Part shown: one piece after another, positions 35,327 to 43,753 of the stretch
Numbering within the stretch: the first letter of the stretch is position 1
Layout: each line of letters begins with the position of its first letter
Origin: Acidisoma cellulosilyticum
GTDB lineage: Bacteria > Pseudomonadota > Alphaproteobacteria > Acetobacterales > Acetobacteraceae
Direction of reading: 5' to 3'
Length of the DNA: 64,000 nt
Assembly: GCF_020621385.1 (NCBI RefSeq)
Contig: NZ_JAESVA010000002.1
Location: forward strand, 124,001-188,000
The notes under the pieces: model-generated
What the model saw: the letters and a program-made list of their open reading frames with translations, nothing else
Told to the model about the DNA's origin: nothing
The model's database searches: none
Position numbers and translations under genes: made by a program

Positions 35327-35946
35327 AGACCCTTGATCCCTTCTATCTCATTATCGATGACGCATCCTGGCTGCCCCGGTTTCTGCGGCTCGGCGTCCGG
35401 TTCTTTCAGCTCCGCATCAAGGACAAGGCGGAGCCGGAGTTGCGCGAGCAAATATGCAGGGCGCGCGATCTTTGCGCCAGGGCCGGTGCTGTCCTTGTCG
35501 TCAACGACTATTGGCAGATCGCCATAGACGAAGACTGCGACTTCATCCATCTGGGTCAGGAAGATCTGGAAACGGCGGATCTGCCCGCCATTCGCAGGCA
35601 TGACGTGAAACTCGGCATCAGCACGCATGACGAGGCCGAGCTGGACCGCGCATTATCGGCCTCACCTGACTATATCGCGCTCGGCCCGGTCTTTCCGACC
35701 ATTCTGAAACAGATGCCCTGGGCACCGCAGGGCTTGCCGCGCGTGACGGACTGGAAGCGGCGTGTGGGCAGCGTGCCGCTGGTCGCCATCGGCGGGCTGA
35801 CACCCGAACGCGGCCGCGCGGTGCTGGAAGCCGGTGCCGATAGTGCGGCCGTGGTGACGGATGTGCTGCTTAACAACAACCCGGAGGCTCGCGCGGCAGA
35901 ATGGCTTGCCGAAACGGCGCCCTGGCGGAGGTCAAGACGAGCGTGA
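35323..35946 (+). CDS. thiE: Thiamine-phosphate synthase ThiE
   Basis: A 207-residue TIM-barrel enzyme joining the pyrimidine pyrophosphate and thiazole phosphate into thiamine phosphate. [27 protein letters not shown] and LVAIGGLT are the expected motifs. It closes the thiOSGE operon; thiC and thiD are not in the window, so pyrimidine synthesis is encoded elsewhere. Confidence 0.94.
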   Translation: MKTLDPFYLIIDDASWLPRFLRLGVRFFQLRIKDKAEPELREQICRARDLCARAGAVLVVNDYWQIAIDEDCDFIHLGQEDLETADLPAIRRHDVKLGISTHDEAELDRALSASPDYIALGPVFPTILKQMPWAPQGLPRVTDWKRRVGSVPLVAIGGLTPERGRAVLEAGADSAAVVTDVLLNNNPEARAAEWLAETAPWRRSRRA

Positions 35947-35966
35947 CACCGCATCGAACGTCTCGT

Positions 35967-36758
35967 TTACGGCGCCCGCATGTCCATGGCCGCCATCCGG
36001 GCGGGGAAATCCGGAATTGGGTCGGTGGCATTGGTCGCGAAATTCTGCAGCGCCGAACCGGTTAGGATATGGCTTTTTATGACTTCCTCGAACGAGCGAT
36101 AGGCGTTCGGCCGCCCCCAGGCTTCTCGCTTATGGGCGATATAATTTTGCAGAACCTCATAGGTCCGTAAAAGTCCTGATTGTCGCTGCCGAAGAATTAT
36201 TGTGCGGTCCATCGCATTGGACAGGAAATTGATCGATATATATTCCAACATACTCAGCAGAGACATGATCAGATCATCGTCTCTCTCATTTATATTTTGA
36301 GGTTCAACCACGGTCTTGTTTTCGACATGACGCATGATGAGCGCATTCGCTTCACAAAACTTGTCATTGGTCAGCAGCGTCACCATGATCTGCGCTGTAA
36401 ACGCCTCGCGCTGCGCCTTGGCCGGCAGCGGATCCTGATCGAGGACAATGCGCGGTCGTGGTGTCTGGCCGCGGAATGCGGCCAGAATGCTGTCATTCAG
36501 TTCCAGGATCTCCTGCGCATAGCTTAGAATGTGCTGGCCGTCCGCAGTCAGCCGGACGACGCCGCCCTTGCCGCGCAGCAATAACGGTTTGCCGGTCATG
36601 GTCTCCAGCCGCCGCATTTGCATGGAAACGGCCGATTGGGTCCGCCCCACCATCTCTCCGGCTCGGGTGAAGCTACCCATTTCGGCGATGCGGACGAAGG
36701 TGCGGAGCAAATCCAGGTCGAGGTTTTCGGGACGACTTAAACCATTCATTTTGTTCAT
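35967..36758 (-). CDS. LysR-type HTH fused to a helical DUF4760-like domain
   Basis: A 263-residue protein. Residues about 13-72 are a full LysR HTH (MGSFTRAGEMVGRTQSAVSM; MRRLETMTGKPLLLRG), with the linker helix to about 96. The rest is not the usual effector domain: about 110-240 is all-helical (FTAQIMVTLLTNDKFCEANA, LLSMLEYISINFLSNAMDRT, NYIAHKREAWGRPNAY) and resembles the DUF4760 family by pattern. That domain call is from memory of the family and needs a profile search. It is divergent from a small secreted protein 102 bp away. The C-terminal part uses more AT-rich codons than its neighbours. Confidence 0.75.
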   Translation of the reverse strand: MNKMNGLSRPENLDLDLLRTFVRIAEMGSFTRAGEMVGRTQSAVSMQMRRLETMTGKPLLLRGKGGVVRLTADGQHILSYAQEILELNDSILAAFRGQTPRPRIVLDQDPLPAKAQREAFTAQIMVTLLTNDKFCEANALIMRHVENKTVVEPQNINERDDDLIMSLLSMLEYISINFLSNAMDRTIILRQRQSGLLRTYEVLQNYIAHKREAWGRPNAYRSFEEVIKSHILTGSALQNFATNATDPIPDFPARMAAMDMRAP

Positions 36759-36860
36759 CTACTCATTCGAGCAATTCATTTTACAGCGCCGGGTCCCGAC
36801 ACTACGAGACGGCACAGCTACCTGGCACCCACAATAGTTTGAAATAGAAAGATAATCTCT

Positions 36861-37121
36861 ATGCCTCTTTTCAAAACGAGCATGAGCCGGATGGTTGCCG
36901 TCGCGATTTTTGCCGCCGGAACCGGCCTTGGTGCAGGCATGGCGGTCGCCGGCCAGCCGGATATGGAAGGTGCGCTCCATGCCTTGGAAAGCGCTCAAGG
37001 TCATTTGAGCCGCGTCACGCAAAACAAAGGCGGACATGCGGCGGCGGCGCGGCAACTCGTCGCGCAGGCGATCTCGGAAGTCCAGGCTGGCATCATGTTC
37101 GGTCACGCTCAGGGCGAATAA
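36861..37121 (+). CDS. Small exported protein of unknown function
   Basis: An 86-residue protein with a signal peptide (cleavage near VAGQP) and a short helical mature part (DMEGALHALESAQGHLSRV, GGHAAAARQLVAQAISEVQ). Proteins with the same plan, a signal plus about 55 helical residues containing KGGH, occur widely in Proteobacteria as periplasmic hypotheticals. It has its own terminator and is divergent from the LysR/DUF4760-like gene, a possible regulator. Confidence 0.7.
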   Translation: MPLFKTSMSRMVAVAIFAAGTGLGAGMAVAGQPDMEGALHALESAQGHLSRVTQNKGGHAAAARQLVAQAISEVQAGIMFGHAQGE

Positions 37122-37153
37122 TCGCACCGGCCGGCACAGTCTCGCTTCTCAGA

Positions 37154-37180
37154 CCCCGGGCCGCAAGGCTCGGGGTTTTT
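37154..37180 (+). terminator. Rho-independent terminator
   Basis: CCCCGGGCC and GGCTCGGGG pair around a GCAA loop, followed by five T. It ends the small exported-protein gene. Confidence 0.85.
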
Positions 37181-37204
37181 CGTGTCTGACAACGTTTCGT
37201 AGGG

Positions 37205-37771
37205 TCAAGACTCTGCTTCTCGGCATTCCGCTTCCGGCAGCAGATCCCGTCGCATGAGCGCGTTTGTCTGTCCCCCGCGCTCGAAATACGCGACCGTTTC
37301 CCAACCGCGCTTGGCATAGATGCGCTCGGCCGTGTGCGTATAGAGCCAGAGCGTGGCGATGCCGGCATCGCGGCAGGCCGTCTCCACCGCGTCCATCAGA
37401 TGCCCGACATAGCCGAAGCCGCGCGCTTCCGGCAGCACGAAGACATCGGCCAGCCAAGGCGTCAGATCCGGCCGTTCGGCGAGATCATGGACGGCCAGGG
37501 TTGCCGTGCCGACCGGGGACCCATCAACCAGCAGAACGAAGGTTTGCGGCGGCCCTGACGCCGATACGCCGCTGGCCACATAGTCGCGCGTCTGCGCCCG
37601 GTCTTGGCCGAGGTCCTGCCAGAAAGCCGTCCAAAGCCAATCGGTTATCAAGGGAATCAGATCGGGACGATCCGATATCGGCAGGATGCTGATGGGCGTC
37701 GCCGGCAAGTCCTTTATCCCCCGAATTGTGGCGCCTGTGGATGCCACGCTATCCCTGCTAGAAGTGGTCAT
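37205..37771 (-). CDS. GNAT-family N-acetyltransferase
   Basis: A 188-residue acyl-CoA transferase. The acetyl-CoA-binding loop is LPEARGFGYVGHLM (about residues 115-128) after the core strand PWLADVFV, and WLYTHTAERIYAKRGWE is the C-terminal motif. Substrate unknown. ATG 37771 overlaps the start of the divergent mug gene in the tetranucleotide CATG, so each ribosome-binding site would lie in the other coding region. A GTG (AGGGA upstream) in DSVAST is an alternative start that would relieve the clash. Confidence 0.85.
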   Translation of the reverse strand: MTTSSRDSVASTGATIRGIKDLPATPISILPISDRPDLIPLITDWLWTAFWQDLGQDRAQTRDYVASGVSASGPPQTFVLLVDGSPVGTATLAVHDLAERPDLTPWLADVFVLPEARGFGYVGHLMDAVETACRDAGIATLWLYTHTAERIYAKRGWETVAYFERGGQTNALMRRDLLPEAECREAES

Positions 37772-38315
37772 GGACGCGCCAATTCCCGATATTCTGCCCG
37801 ACCTTCTGACGGACAAGCTTGATCTGGTTATATGCGGCACGGCGGCCGGTGCCGCCTCGGCCGCGCGGGGTGCCTATTACGCCGGCCCCGGCAATCGCTT
37901 CTGGCCGATCCTGGCGGAAACAGGGCTGACGCCCCGGCGCTTTCTGCCGCCGGAATTTCCCGCGCTGCTATCGCTGGGGATTGGCCTGACGGATGTCTGC
38001 AAGACGGTGTCGGGCCAGGACGAGCATTTGCCGCGTCATGGGTTTGATCGACTGAGGCTGCACGCCGCCATGCAGCGCTATCGGCCGCGGCTGCTCGCCT
38101 TCAACAGCAAGCGCGCGGCCTCGGAATTCTACGCCATGCCCACCGGCCGCATCGCCTATGGCATGCAGCCGCCGCTGCCCGAGATGCCGGAAATCTGGGT
38201 GCTGCCGTCGACCTCCGGCCTTGCCTGCCGCGCCTGGAACGCGACGCCTTGGCAAGCCATGGCGTCGCGGGTCGCTGCGATCAGGCAGGATCGAAATTCA
38301 GCACCAGCCCGTTGA
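37770..38315 (+). CDS. mug: Mismatch-specific uracil/thymine DNA glycosylase
   Basis: A 181-residue member of the TDG/Mug family removing U or ethenocytosine from mismatches. CGTAAGAASAARGAYYAGPGNRFW covers the catalytic loop; LLAFNSKRAA and LPSTSG are the DNA-reading motifs. The catalytic position reads GTAAG where E. coli has GINPG, a variant known in the family. Its 3' end overlaps the convergent msrB gene by 35 bp. An upstream ATG at 37686 would overlap the GNAT gene. Confidence 0.88.
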   Translation: MDAPIPDILPDLLTDKLDLVICGTAAGAASAARGAYYAGPGNRFWPILAETGLTPRRFLPPEFPALLSLGIGLTDVCKTVSGQDEHLPRHGFDRLRLHAAMQRYRPRLLAFNSKRAASEFYAMPTGRIAYGMQPPLPEMPEIWVLPSTSGLACRAWNATPWQAMASRVAAIRQDRNSAPAR

Positions 38316-38694
38316 TGCAGTAGCGCTGGAAGCTCGGCGGCGGGCCGTCCGGAAAGACATGGCCCAGATGGCCGCCGCAGGTCGCGCAATGCACTTCCGT
38401 GCGGACCATGCCGTGGGTGCGGTCCTCGGTATTCTCGACCGAGCCGGGCAGCGGCGTGTCGAAGCTCGGCCAGCCGGTGCCGCTTTCGAACTTGGTATCG
38501 CCCCGGAACAGCGGCGTGTCGCAGCCCACGCAGGAGAAGGTGCCGGGGCGCTTTTCCTGCAGCAGCGCGCAGGAACCGGGGCGTTCCGTCGCGTGGCCGC
38601 GCAGGATCGCGAATTGGTCCGGCGTCAGCTTGGCGCGCCATTCAGCTTCGGTCAGCGTGACCGGGTAGGTCTTTCCGCCCGTCTGCATGTCCAT
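38281..38694 (-). CDS. msrB: Peptide-methionine (R)-S-oxide reductase
   Basis: A 137-residue repair enzyme reducing methionine-R-sulfoxide. Two CxxC zinc pairs (SCVGCDTPLF; HCATCGGHLGHVF), ESGTGWPSF and the catalytic Cys in RYCINGLVLNF are intact. It is monocistronic and convergent with mug. Confidence 0.95.
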   Translation of the reverse strand: MDMQTGGKTYPVTLTEAEWRAKLTPDQFAILRGHATERPGSCALLQEKRPGTFSCVGCDTPLFRGDTKFESGTGWPSFDTPLPGSVENTEDRTHGMVRTEVHCATCGGHLGHVFPDGPPPSFQRYCINGLVLNFDPA

Positions 38695-38841
38695 GATGTC
38701 TGTCCTTTGAAATCCGCCCGTTAAATCGATGGGGAGCGGATCATGCGTTCATATGGGTAGCCCGGCCCTATCCTGGGCCGCAACCCAGACGTTCCGGGCT
38801 TCCGATTGACCCTGGCCCGCCTCTCCGCGCAGAATATTGGC

Positions 38842-39438
38842 ATGATCCTGCTCATCGACAACTACGATAGTTTTACGTTCAACCTCGTGCAGTTTTTCGG
38901 CGATCTCGGCGCCGAATGCGAGGTCTGGCGTAATGACGCGCTGTCCGTGGCGGACGTCATGGCCAAACAGCCGGAAGCGATCGTGCTGTCGCCCGGCCCT
39001 TGCACCCCGAACGAGGCTGGTATCTGCCTCGACGTCATCCAGGCGGCGGCGGGCAAGATCCCCCTATTCGGCGTCTGCCTGGGCCATCAGGCCATCGGCC
39101 AGGCCTTCGGCGGCCAGGTGCTGCGCGCGCCCGCGCCCATGCATGGCAAGATCAGCCCCGTCACCCACGCCAATTCGGATATTTTCGAGGGCCTGCCCTC
39201 GCCCTTCAATGCGACCCGCTATCACAGCCTGATCGTCGAGCGGGAGACGCTGCCGGAGGTTCTGGTGCCGACCGCCTTCACGGAAGACGGTCTGATCATG
39301 GGTCTGCGGCATCGCAGCCTGCCGGTCTTCGGGGTGCAGTTCCACCCCGAAAGCATCGCCAGCGAACACGGCCACAAGATCCTGTCGAACTTCCTGGATA
39401 TCGCCCGCGGCCGGAACCATCCGGCCCGGGCCGCCTGA
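38842..39438 (+). CDS. trpG: Anthranilate synthase glutamine amidotransferase subunit
   Basis: A 198-residue class-I amidotransferase giving ammonia to TrpE. The triad is visible: Cys in [12 protein letters not shown], His and Glu in [24 protein letters not shown] is the usual N-terminus, so ATG 38842 is chosen over 38806. It may also serve PabB. It begins trpG-trpD-trpC; trpE is not in the window. Confidence 0.94.
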   Translation: MILLIDNYDSFTFNLVQFFGDLGAECEVWRNDALSVADVMAKQPEAIVLSPGPCTPNEAGICLDVIQAAAGKIPLFGVCLGHQAIGQAFGGQVLRAPAPMHGKISPVTHANSDIFEGLPSPFNATRYHSLIVERETLPEVLVPTAFTEDGLIMGLRHRSLPVFGVQFHPESIASEHGHKILSNFLDIARGRNHPARAA

Positions 39439-39475
39439 CCCGGATCGGCCAATCCGCGATGATGAGTGTAAGCGC

Positions 39476-40513
39476 ATGAGCGGCGCGATCCGCCCCCTTT
39501 TGGCGCGCCTGGCCCGCGGGGAAACGCTGACCGAGGCCGAGGCCGAGGGCGCCTTTTCGGCTATCATGACCGGAGACGCGACCCACGCGCAGATCGCGGG
39601 CCTTCTTATGGCCATGCGGGTGCGTGGGGAGACGGTGGCCGAAATGGTCGGTGCCGTACGTGCGCTGCGGGCGCGGATGGTGGCGATCCAGTCGCCGCCC
39701 GGCGCGATCGACGTCTGCGGCACCGGCGGCGATGAGCAGGGCACGCTGAATATCTCGACCGCCGTTACCTTCGTTGTTGCTGGCTGCGGCGTGCCGGTGG
39801 CCAAGCACGGCAATCGTGCGCTGTCGTCCAAATCGGGTGCCGCCGATGTGCTGGAGCATTTGGGCATCGGCGTCGCCATGCCGCCTGCCGCCCTGGAAGA
39901 CCTGCTGACCCGCACCGGCTGCGTGTTTCTGTTCGCCCCCGCCCATCACCCGGCTTTGCGTCATGCGGCGCCCGTGCGGGCCGAACTCGGCACGCGCACC
40001 TTGTTCAACCTGCTTGGGCCGCTGGCCAATCCCGCCCGCGTGCCGCGCCAGTTTACCGGCGTCTATGCCAATCATTGGACAAGGCCGGTGGCGGAGGCGC
40101 TTGGCCATCTCGGCACGGAAGCCGCCTGGATCGTCCATGGCCAGGGGCTGGACGAGCTGACGCTGGCTGGCCCCAACCATGTTTCCATTCTCAAGGATGG
40201 AAAGGTCGAGGATGTCATCCTCCATGCCGGCGATGTCGGCCTGCCGCAGGCGCCGCTATCGGCGCTGCGCGGTGGTGACGCCGCCGCCAATGCCGGCGCG
40301 CTGCAACGCCTGATGGAGGGCGAGACCGGCCCTTACCGCGATACGGTCATCCTCAACGCCGCCGGGGCGCTGGTCGTCGCCGGCCGCGTCGGCAGCCTCG
40401 CCGAAGGCGTCATGGCTGCCACCACCGCCATTGATGAGCGCCGCGCACGCGGCGCGCTTGACACGCTGCGCCGGGAAAGCCAGCTCCATTCCCAAGCCAA
40501 TCCCAAGCACTGA
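39476..40513 (+). CDS. trpD: Anthranilate phosphoribosyltransferase
   Basis: A 345-residue enzyme transferring phosphoribose to anthranilate in tryptophan synthesis. The PRPP-binding [15 protein letters not shown] and [18 protein letters not shown] motifs and [13 protein letters not shown] are present. It follows trpG by 37 bp and precedes trpC by 7 bp. Confidence 0.96.
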   Translation: MSGAIRPLLARLARGETLTEAEAEGAFSAIMTGDATHAQIAGLLMAMRVRGETVAEMVGAVRALRARMVAIQSPPGAIDVCGTGGDEQGTLNISTAVTFVVAGCGVPVAKHGNRALSSKSGAADVLEHLGIGVAMPPAALEDLLTRTGCVFLFAPAHHPALRHAAPVRAELGTRTLFNLLGPLANPARVPRQFTGVYANHWTRPVAEALGHLGTEAAWIVHGQGLDELTLAGPNHVSILKDGKVEDVILHAGDVGLPQAPLSALRGGDAAANAGALQRLMEGETGPYRDTVILNAAGALVVAGRVGSLAEGVMAATTAIDERRARGALDTLRRESQLHSQANPKH

Positions 40514-40520
40514 CGGAAGC

Positions 40521-41348
40521 ATGAGTTCACATATCCACGACGTTCTGATCCAGATCTGCAACGATACGCGTGCCGAGACCGCCCGCCGCAAGGCAGAGGA
40601 GCCGGTGGAGGCGTTGAAGCAGCGGATCGCGGCGCAGACGCCGCCGCGCGGCTTCGGCCGCCGTCTGATGGATCACGTCAATCTGCATCGCGTCGCCTTG
40701 ATCGCCGAGGTCAAAAAGGCATCGCCCTCCGGCGGGCTGATCCGCACGGATTTCAATCCGCCTGCCCTCGCCCAGGCCTATCAGGATGGCGGCGCCACCT
40801 GCGTCTCGGTTCTGACGGACGAGAAATATTTCCAGGGTGAGACTGCGCATCTGGTCGCGGTGCGCGAGGCGGTGTCGATGCCGGTGCTGCGCAAGGATTT
40901 CATCCTTGAACCCTGGCAGGTGTACGAGAGCCGGGCGATGGGCGCGGATTGCATTCTGCTGATCCTGGCGGCTTTGTCGGACGATCAGGCGCGGGAGCTG
41001 GAAGCCCTCGCCCGCGCGCTCGACATGGACGTGCTGGCCGAAGTGCATGATGAGGCTGAGCTTGGCCGTGCGCTGGGTCTGCAGACGCCCTTGATCGGCA
41101 TCAATAACCGCAATCTCAAGACCTTGAAGACCGATCTTCAAACGGCAGTGACGCTGGCGCCGCAGGTGCCGCCCGACCGGTTCCTGATCGCCGAAAGCGG
41201 CATTCAGACGCCGGCTGATGTGAAGCGCCTCGTCGATGCCGGGCTGCAATGCTATCTGGTCGGCGAAAGCCTGATGCGGCAGGACGATGTCGCCCAGGCC
41301 GTGCGCGACCTGATCGGCGCGCAGCGCACAGAAGACGCCGCCGCCTAG
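40521..41348 (+). CDS. trpC: Indole-3-glycerol phosphate synthase
   Basis: A 275-residue TIM barrel closing the indole ring. IAEVKKASPSGG, VLTDEKYFQG, LRKDFILEPWQVYE and INNRNLKTL carry the catalytic Lys/Glu residues. GGAAG precedes ATG 40521; an upstream in-frame start at 40431 lies inside trpD. Its TAG stop is formed by the TA target and first base of the adjoining repeat. Confidence 0.96.
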   Translation: MSSHIHDVLIQICNDTRAETARRKAEEPVEALKQRIAAQTPPRGFGRRLMDHVNLHRVALIAEVKKASPSGGLIRTDFNPPALAQAYQDGGATCVSVLTDEKYFQGETAHLVAVREAVSMPVLRKDFILEPWQVYESRAMGADCILLILAALSDDQARELEALARALDMDVLAEVHDEAELGRALGLQTPLIGINNRNLKTLKTDLQTAVTLAPQVPPDRFLIAESGIQTPADVKRLVDAGLQCYLVGESLMRQDDVAQAVRDLIGAQRTEDAAA

Positions 41349-41449
41349 AGCGTTTCCTGTTCGCTTATGCTCACAGGTGCCGCTCTAGACTATTGTTTTT
41401 GCGAGCATCTTCACCCGGACAGATGATTCCATCTGACCGGGATCTGCTC
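41348..41449. repeat. MITE-like element, family B copy 2 (102 bp)
   Basis: Same length as, and about 90% identical to, the copy at 17377, flanked by TA on both sides (41346-41347, 41450-41451). The inner hairpin CCCGGACAGATG/CATCTGACCGGG has one mismatch. It inserts exactly at the trpC stop codon. Confidence 0.7.
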
Positions 41450-41451
41450 TA

Positions 41452-41600
41452 AAGTCTGCCAAAGTTGATTGTAACGGTCACCCAAATCCGTCATGGCCGG
41501 GCTTGACACGGTCATCCAATCGTTGGGGCACCGCTACGAATGGATCCCCGGGTCAAGCCCGGGGAAGACAGATTTTGGGTTGGCCAGCCAAGTTTCTATC
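41452..41600. repeat. Palindromic alphaproteobacterial repeat, possibly decayed family A element
   Basis: The core (41489-41571) runs CGTCATGGCCGGGCTTGAC, ATCCAATCGTTGGGGCACC and GGTCAAGCCCGGGGAAGAC, forming a long imperfect hairpin, and matches the interior of the element at 15.2 kb. AAGTCTGCC begins immediately after the TA that ends the previous repeat, resembling the family A terminus. No matching right terminus was found. The 290-bp gap between trpC and moaC holds only these two repeats and a leader. Confidence 0.5.
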
Positions 41601-41640
41601 AAAATCGAGCGAATTTAACGTCTGTCAGGAGCCGGCCTCG

Positions 41641-42132
41641 ATGAGCGACAAGACGGGCGAGCGGCTGACCCATTTTGACGCTTCGGGCCAGGCCGCCATG
41701 GTCGATGTCTCGGCCAAGCCGGAAACGACGCGGGAAGCCACGGCCCGCGCCCGCATCAGCATGCAGCCCGCGACCTTCGCGCTGATCGCGCGGGGGGAAG
41801 CCAAGAAGGGTGATGTGCTGGGCGTTGCCCGCCTGGCCGGCATCATGGCCGCGAAGCGCACGGCCGATCTGATCCCGCTTTGCCACCCGCTGCCGATTGC
41901 GGCCGTGACCCTTGCTTTCGAGAGCGACGCCGCTGCCTCCGCCATCGACATCATCGCGACCGTCCGCACCACCGGCCGCACGGGCGTGGAGATGGAGGCG
42001 CTGACGGCGGCATCCATCGCCGCGCTGACGATCTATGACATGTGCAAGGCGGTCGATCGCGGCATGGTGGTGGACGGGCTGCGCGTCACCGCCAAATCCG
42101 GCGGCGCTTCCGGGGATTTTTCAGCACCATGA
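41641..42132 (+). CDS. moaC: Cyclic pyranopterin monophosphate synthase MoaC
   Basis: A 163-residue molybdenum-cofactor enzyme acting after Moa[25 protein letters not shown] and [12 protein letters not shown] are diagnostic. CAGGAG precedes ATG 41641. Its TGA overlaps the moeA ATG by four bases. Confidence 0.96.
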   Translation: MSDKTGERLTHFDASGQAAMVDVSAKPETTREATARARISMQPATFALIARGEAKKGDVLGVARLAGIMAAKRTADLIPLCHPLPIAAVTLAFESDAAASAIDIIATVRTTGRTGVEMEALTAASIAALTIYDMCKAVDRGMVVDGLRVTAKSGGASGDFSAP

Positions 42133-43334
42133 TTTCCGTCACCGAAGCCCGCAGCCGGATTCTGGCAGGGCTCACGCCCACGGCCGGCGAAACGGTCTCT
42201 CTGATGGAGGCCCTTGGCCGCGTGCTGGCCGCCCCGCTGACGGCCCGCCTGTCCAATCCGCCGGCCGATGTCTCGGCCATGGACGGCTATGCGGTGCGGG
42301 CCGAGGACGCCTTGGTCGGCGCCCGTCTGCGGCTGATCGGCGCGGCCCCGGCCGGCCATCCTTTCCCGGACAGGCTCGAACGCGGCGAGACCGTGCGGCT
42401 GTTCACGGGCAGCGTCGTGCCGGCAGGGGCCGACAGCATTCTGATCCAGGAGAATGCAACGGCCGAGGGCGATGGGGTCGTGGTGAATGAGGCGACCGCC
42501 AGGGGCCGCCATGTCCGTTTCCAAGGTGCCGACTTCACGGCCGGCGAGACGGTCGCGAAGGCCGGGCAGCGCCTGCACCCGCGCCTGATCGGTCTGGCCG
42601 CTGGCGCCGGTCACCCTTGGGTTGCCGTCCATCGCCGTCCGCGCGTGGTGATCCTGTGTACCGGTGACGAGATCGCCCTGCCGGGTGAGCCGCTGCCGCC
42701 GGGTGGCGTCGTCTCCTCCAACGGACCCGCTTTGGCGGCCCTGGTGCGCGCGGCGGGCGGCGAGCCGATACTGCTGCCCACGGTCCCGGATCAGCTGCCG
42801 GCCATCATCGCTGCCGCCGCCGCGGCGCGGGGCGCCGATATGCTGGTCACGACCGGGGGCGCCAGCGTCGGCGCGCATGATCTGGTACAGGAAGGTCTGG
42901 CCGCCGCCGGGCTGGTGCTGGATTTCTGGCGGATCGCCATGCGGCCGGGCAAGCCGCTGATGCATGGCAAGCTGGGCGATGTGCCGATGCTGGGTCTGCC
43001 CGGCAATCCGGTCTCCGCGCTCGTTTGTGGGATTCTTTTCCTAGTTCCCGCGATCGAGCGTCTGCTCGGCCTGCCGGGCGACGCGCCACTGGCCGAACCC
43101 GTGCGACTGGGCGCCGATCTGCCGGCCAATGACATAAGGGAGGATTACGTCCGCGCGTCCCTGCTGGTGCGGGAGGATGGCGGCTGGGCCGCCTACCCCT
43201 ACAAGACCCAGGATTCAGGACAGATCAGCCGGCTGGCGGCGGCCGACGCACTGCTGGTGCGGCCACCCTTCGCCCCGGCTTTGGCGACGGGCGAGATGGT
43301 GCCGGCGATCAGGCTCGGCCCGCTCGGCTTTTAA
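42129..43334 (+). CDS. moeA: Molybdopterin molybdenumtransferase MoeA
   Basis: A 401-residue enzyme inserting molybdate into adenylated molybdopterin. [31 protein letters not shown] and [11 protein letters not shown] are the family motifs. It is coupled to moaC by ATGA overlap; frames further upstream lie within moaC. The trpC-moaC-moeA order is typical of Alphaproteobacteria. Confidence 0.96.
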   Translation: MISVTEARSRILAGLTPTAGETVSLMEALGRVLAAPLTARLSNPPADVSAMDGYAVRAEDALVGARLRLIGAAPAGHPFPDRLERGETVRLFTGSVVPAGADSILIQENATAEGDGVVVNEATARGRHVRFQGADFTAGETVAKAGQRLHPRLIGLAAGAGHPWVAVHRRPRVVILCTGDEIALPGEPLPPGGVVSSNGPALAALVRAAGGEPILLPTVPDQLPAIIAAAAAARGADMLVTTGGASVGAHDLVQEGLAAAGLVLDFWRIAMRPGKPLMHGKLGDVPMLGLPGNPVSALVCGILFLVPAIERLLGLPGDAPLAEPVRLGADLPANDIREDYVRASLLVREDGGWAAYPYKTQDSGQISRLAAADALLVRPPFAPALATGEMVPAIRLGPLGF

Positions 43335-43418
43335 GGGCCAGGATGACATCGGGCATTTTCGCACTATCTTAAGAAGCAGTCGGTGATGTCGCCGCGCGTC
43401 TTTTATGTCGAGGGTTCT

Positions 43419-43610
43419 ATGCGTCTTCTCCTGGCGCTGCTTCTGCCGGCGGTTTCTTTCTTCTTCATCGGTCGTCCCTGGTCCGGCATTCTTTGCCTGT
43501 TCCTGCATCTGACCATCATCGGCTGGATCCCGGCGGCGATCTGGGCAGTCTATGCCCTCAATCAATATGAGACCGATAAGAAGCTGCGCCTGGCCGGCTG
43601 GAACCGCTGA
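43419..43610 (+). CDS. YqaE/Pmp3-family small membrane protein
   Basis: A 63-residue protein with two hydrophobic helices (LLLALLLPAVSFFFIGRP; ILCLFLHLTIIGWIPAAIWAVYAL), the plan of the YqaE/Pmp3 stress family that alters membrane potential. GAGGG lies just before ATG 43419, preferred to ATG 43383. It follows moeA by 84 bp and may have its own promoter. Confidence 0.72.
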   Translation: MRLLLALLLPAVSFFFIGRPWSGILCLFLHLTIIGWIPAAIWAVYALNQYETDKKLRLAGWNR

Positions 43611-43753
43611 CGCTTCGGACTTTCGCTTTCCCTGCCGGCGAAGATAGAAAAATGACGAGTTGTCATTTATGTGATTAATCATTGCGATCCCATCATCGTA
43701 TCGTTTACCGAACGGATGACCAAGTCAGGTCAGCCGATGGTAAAGGGCGATGA

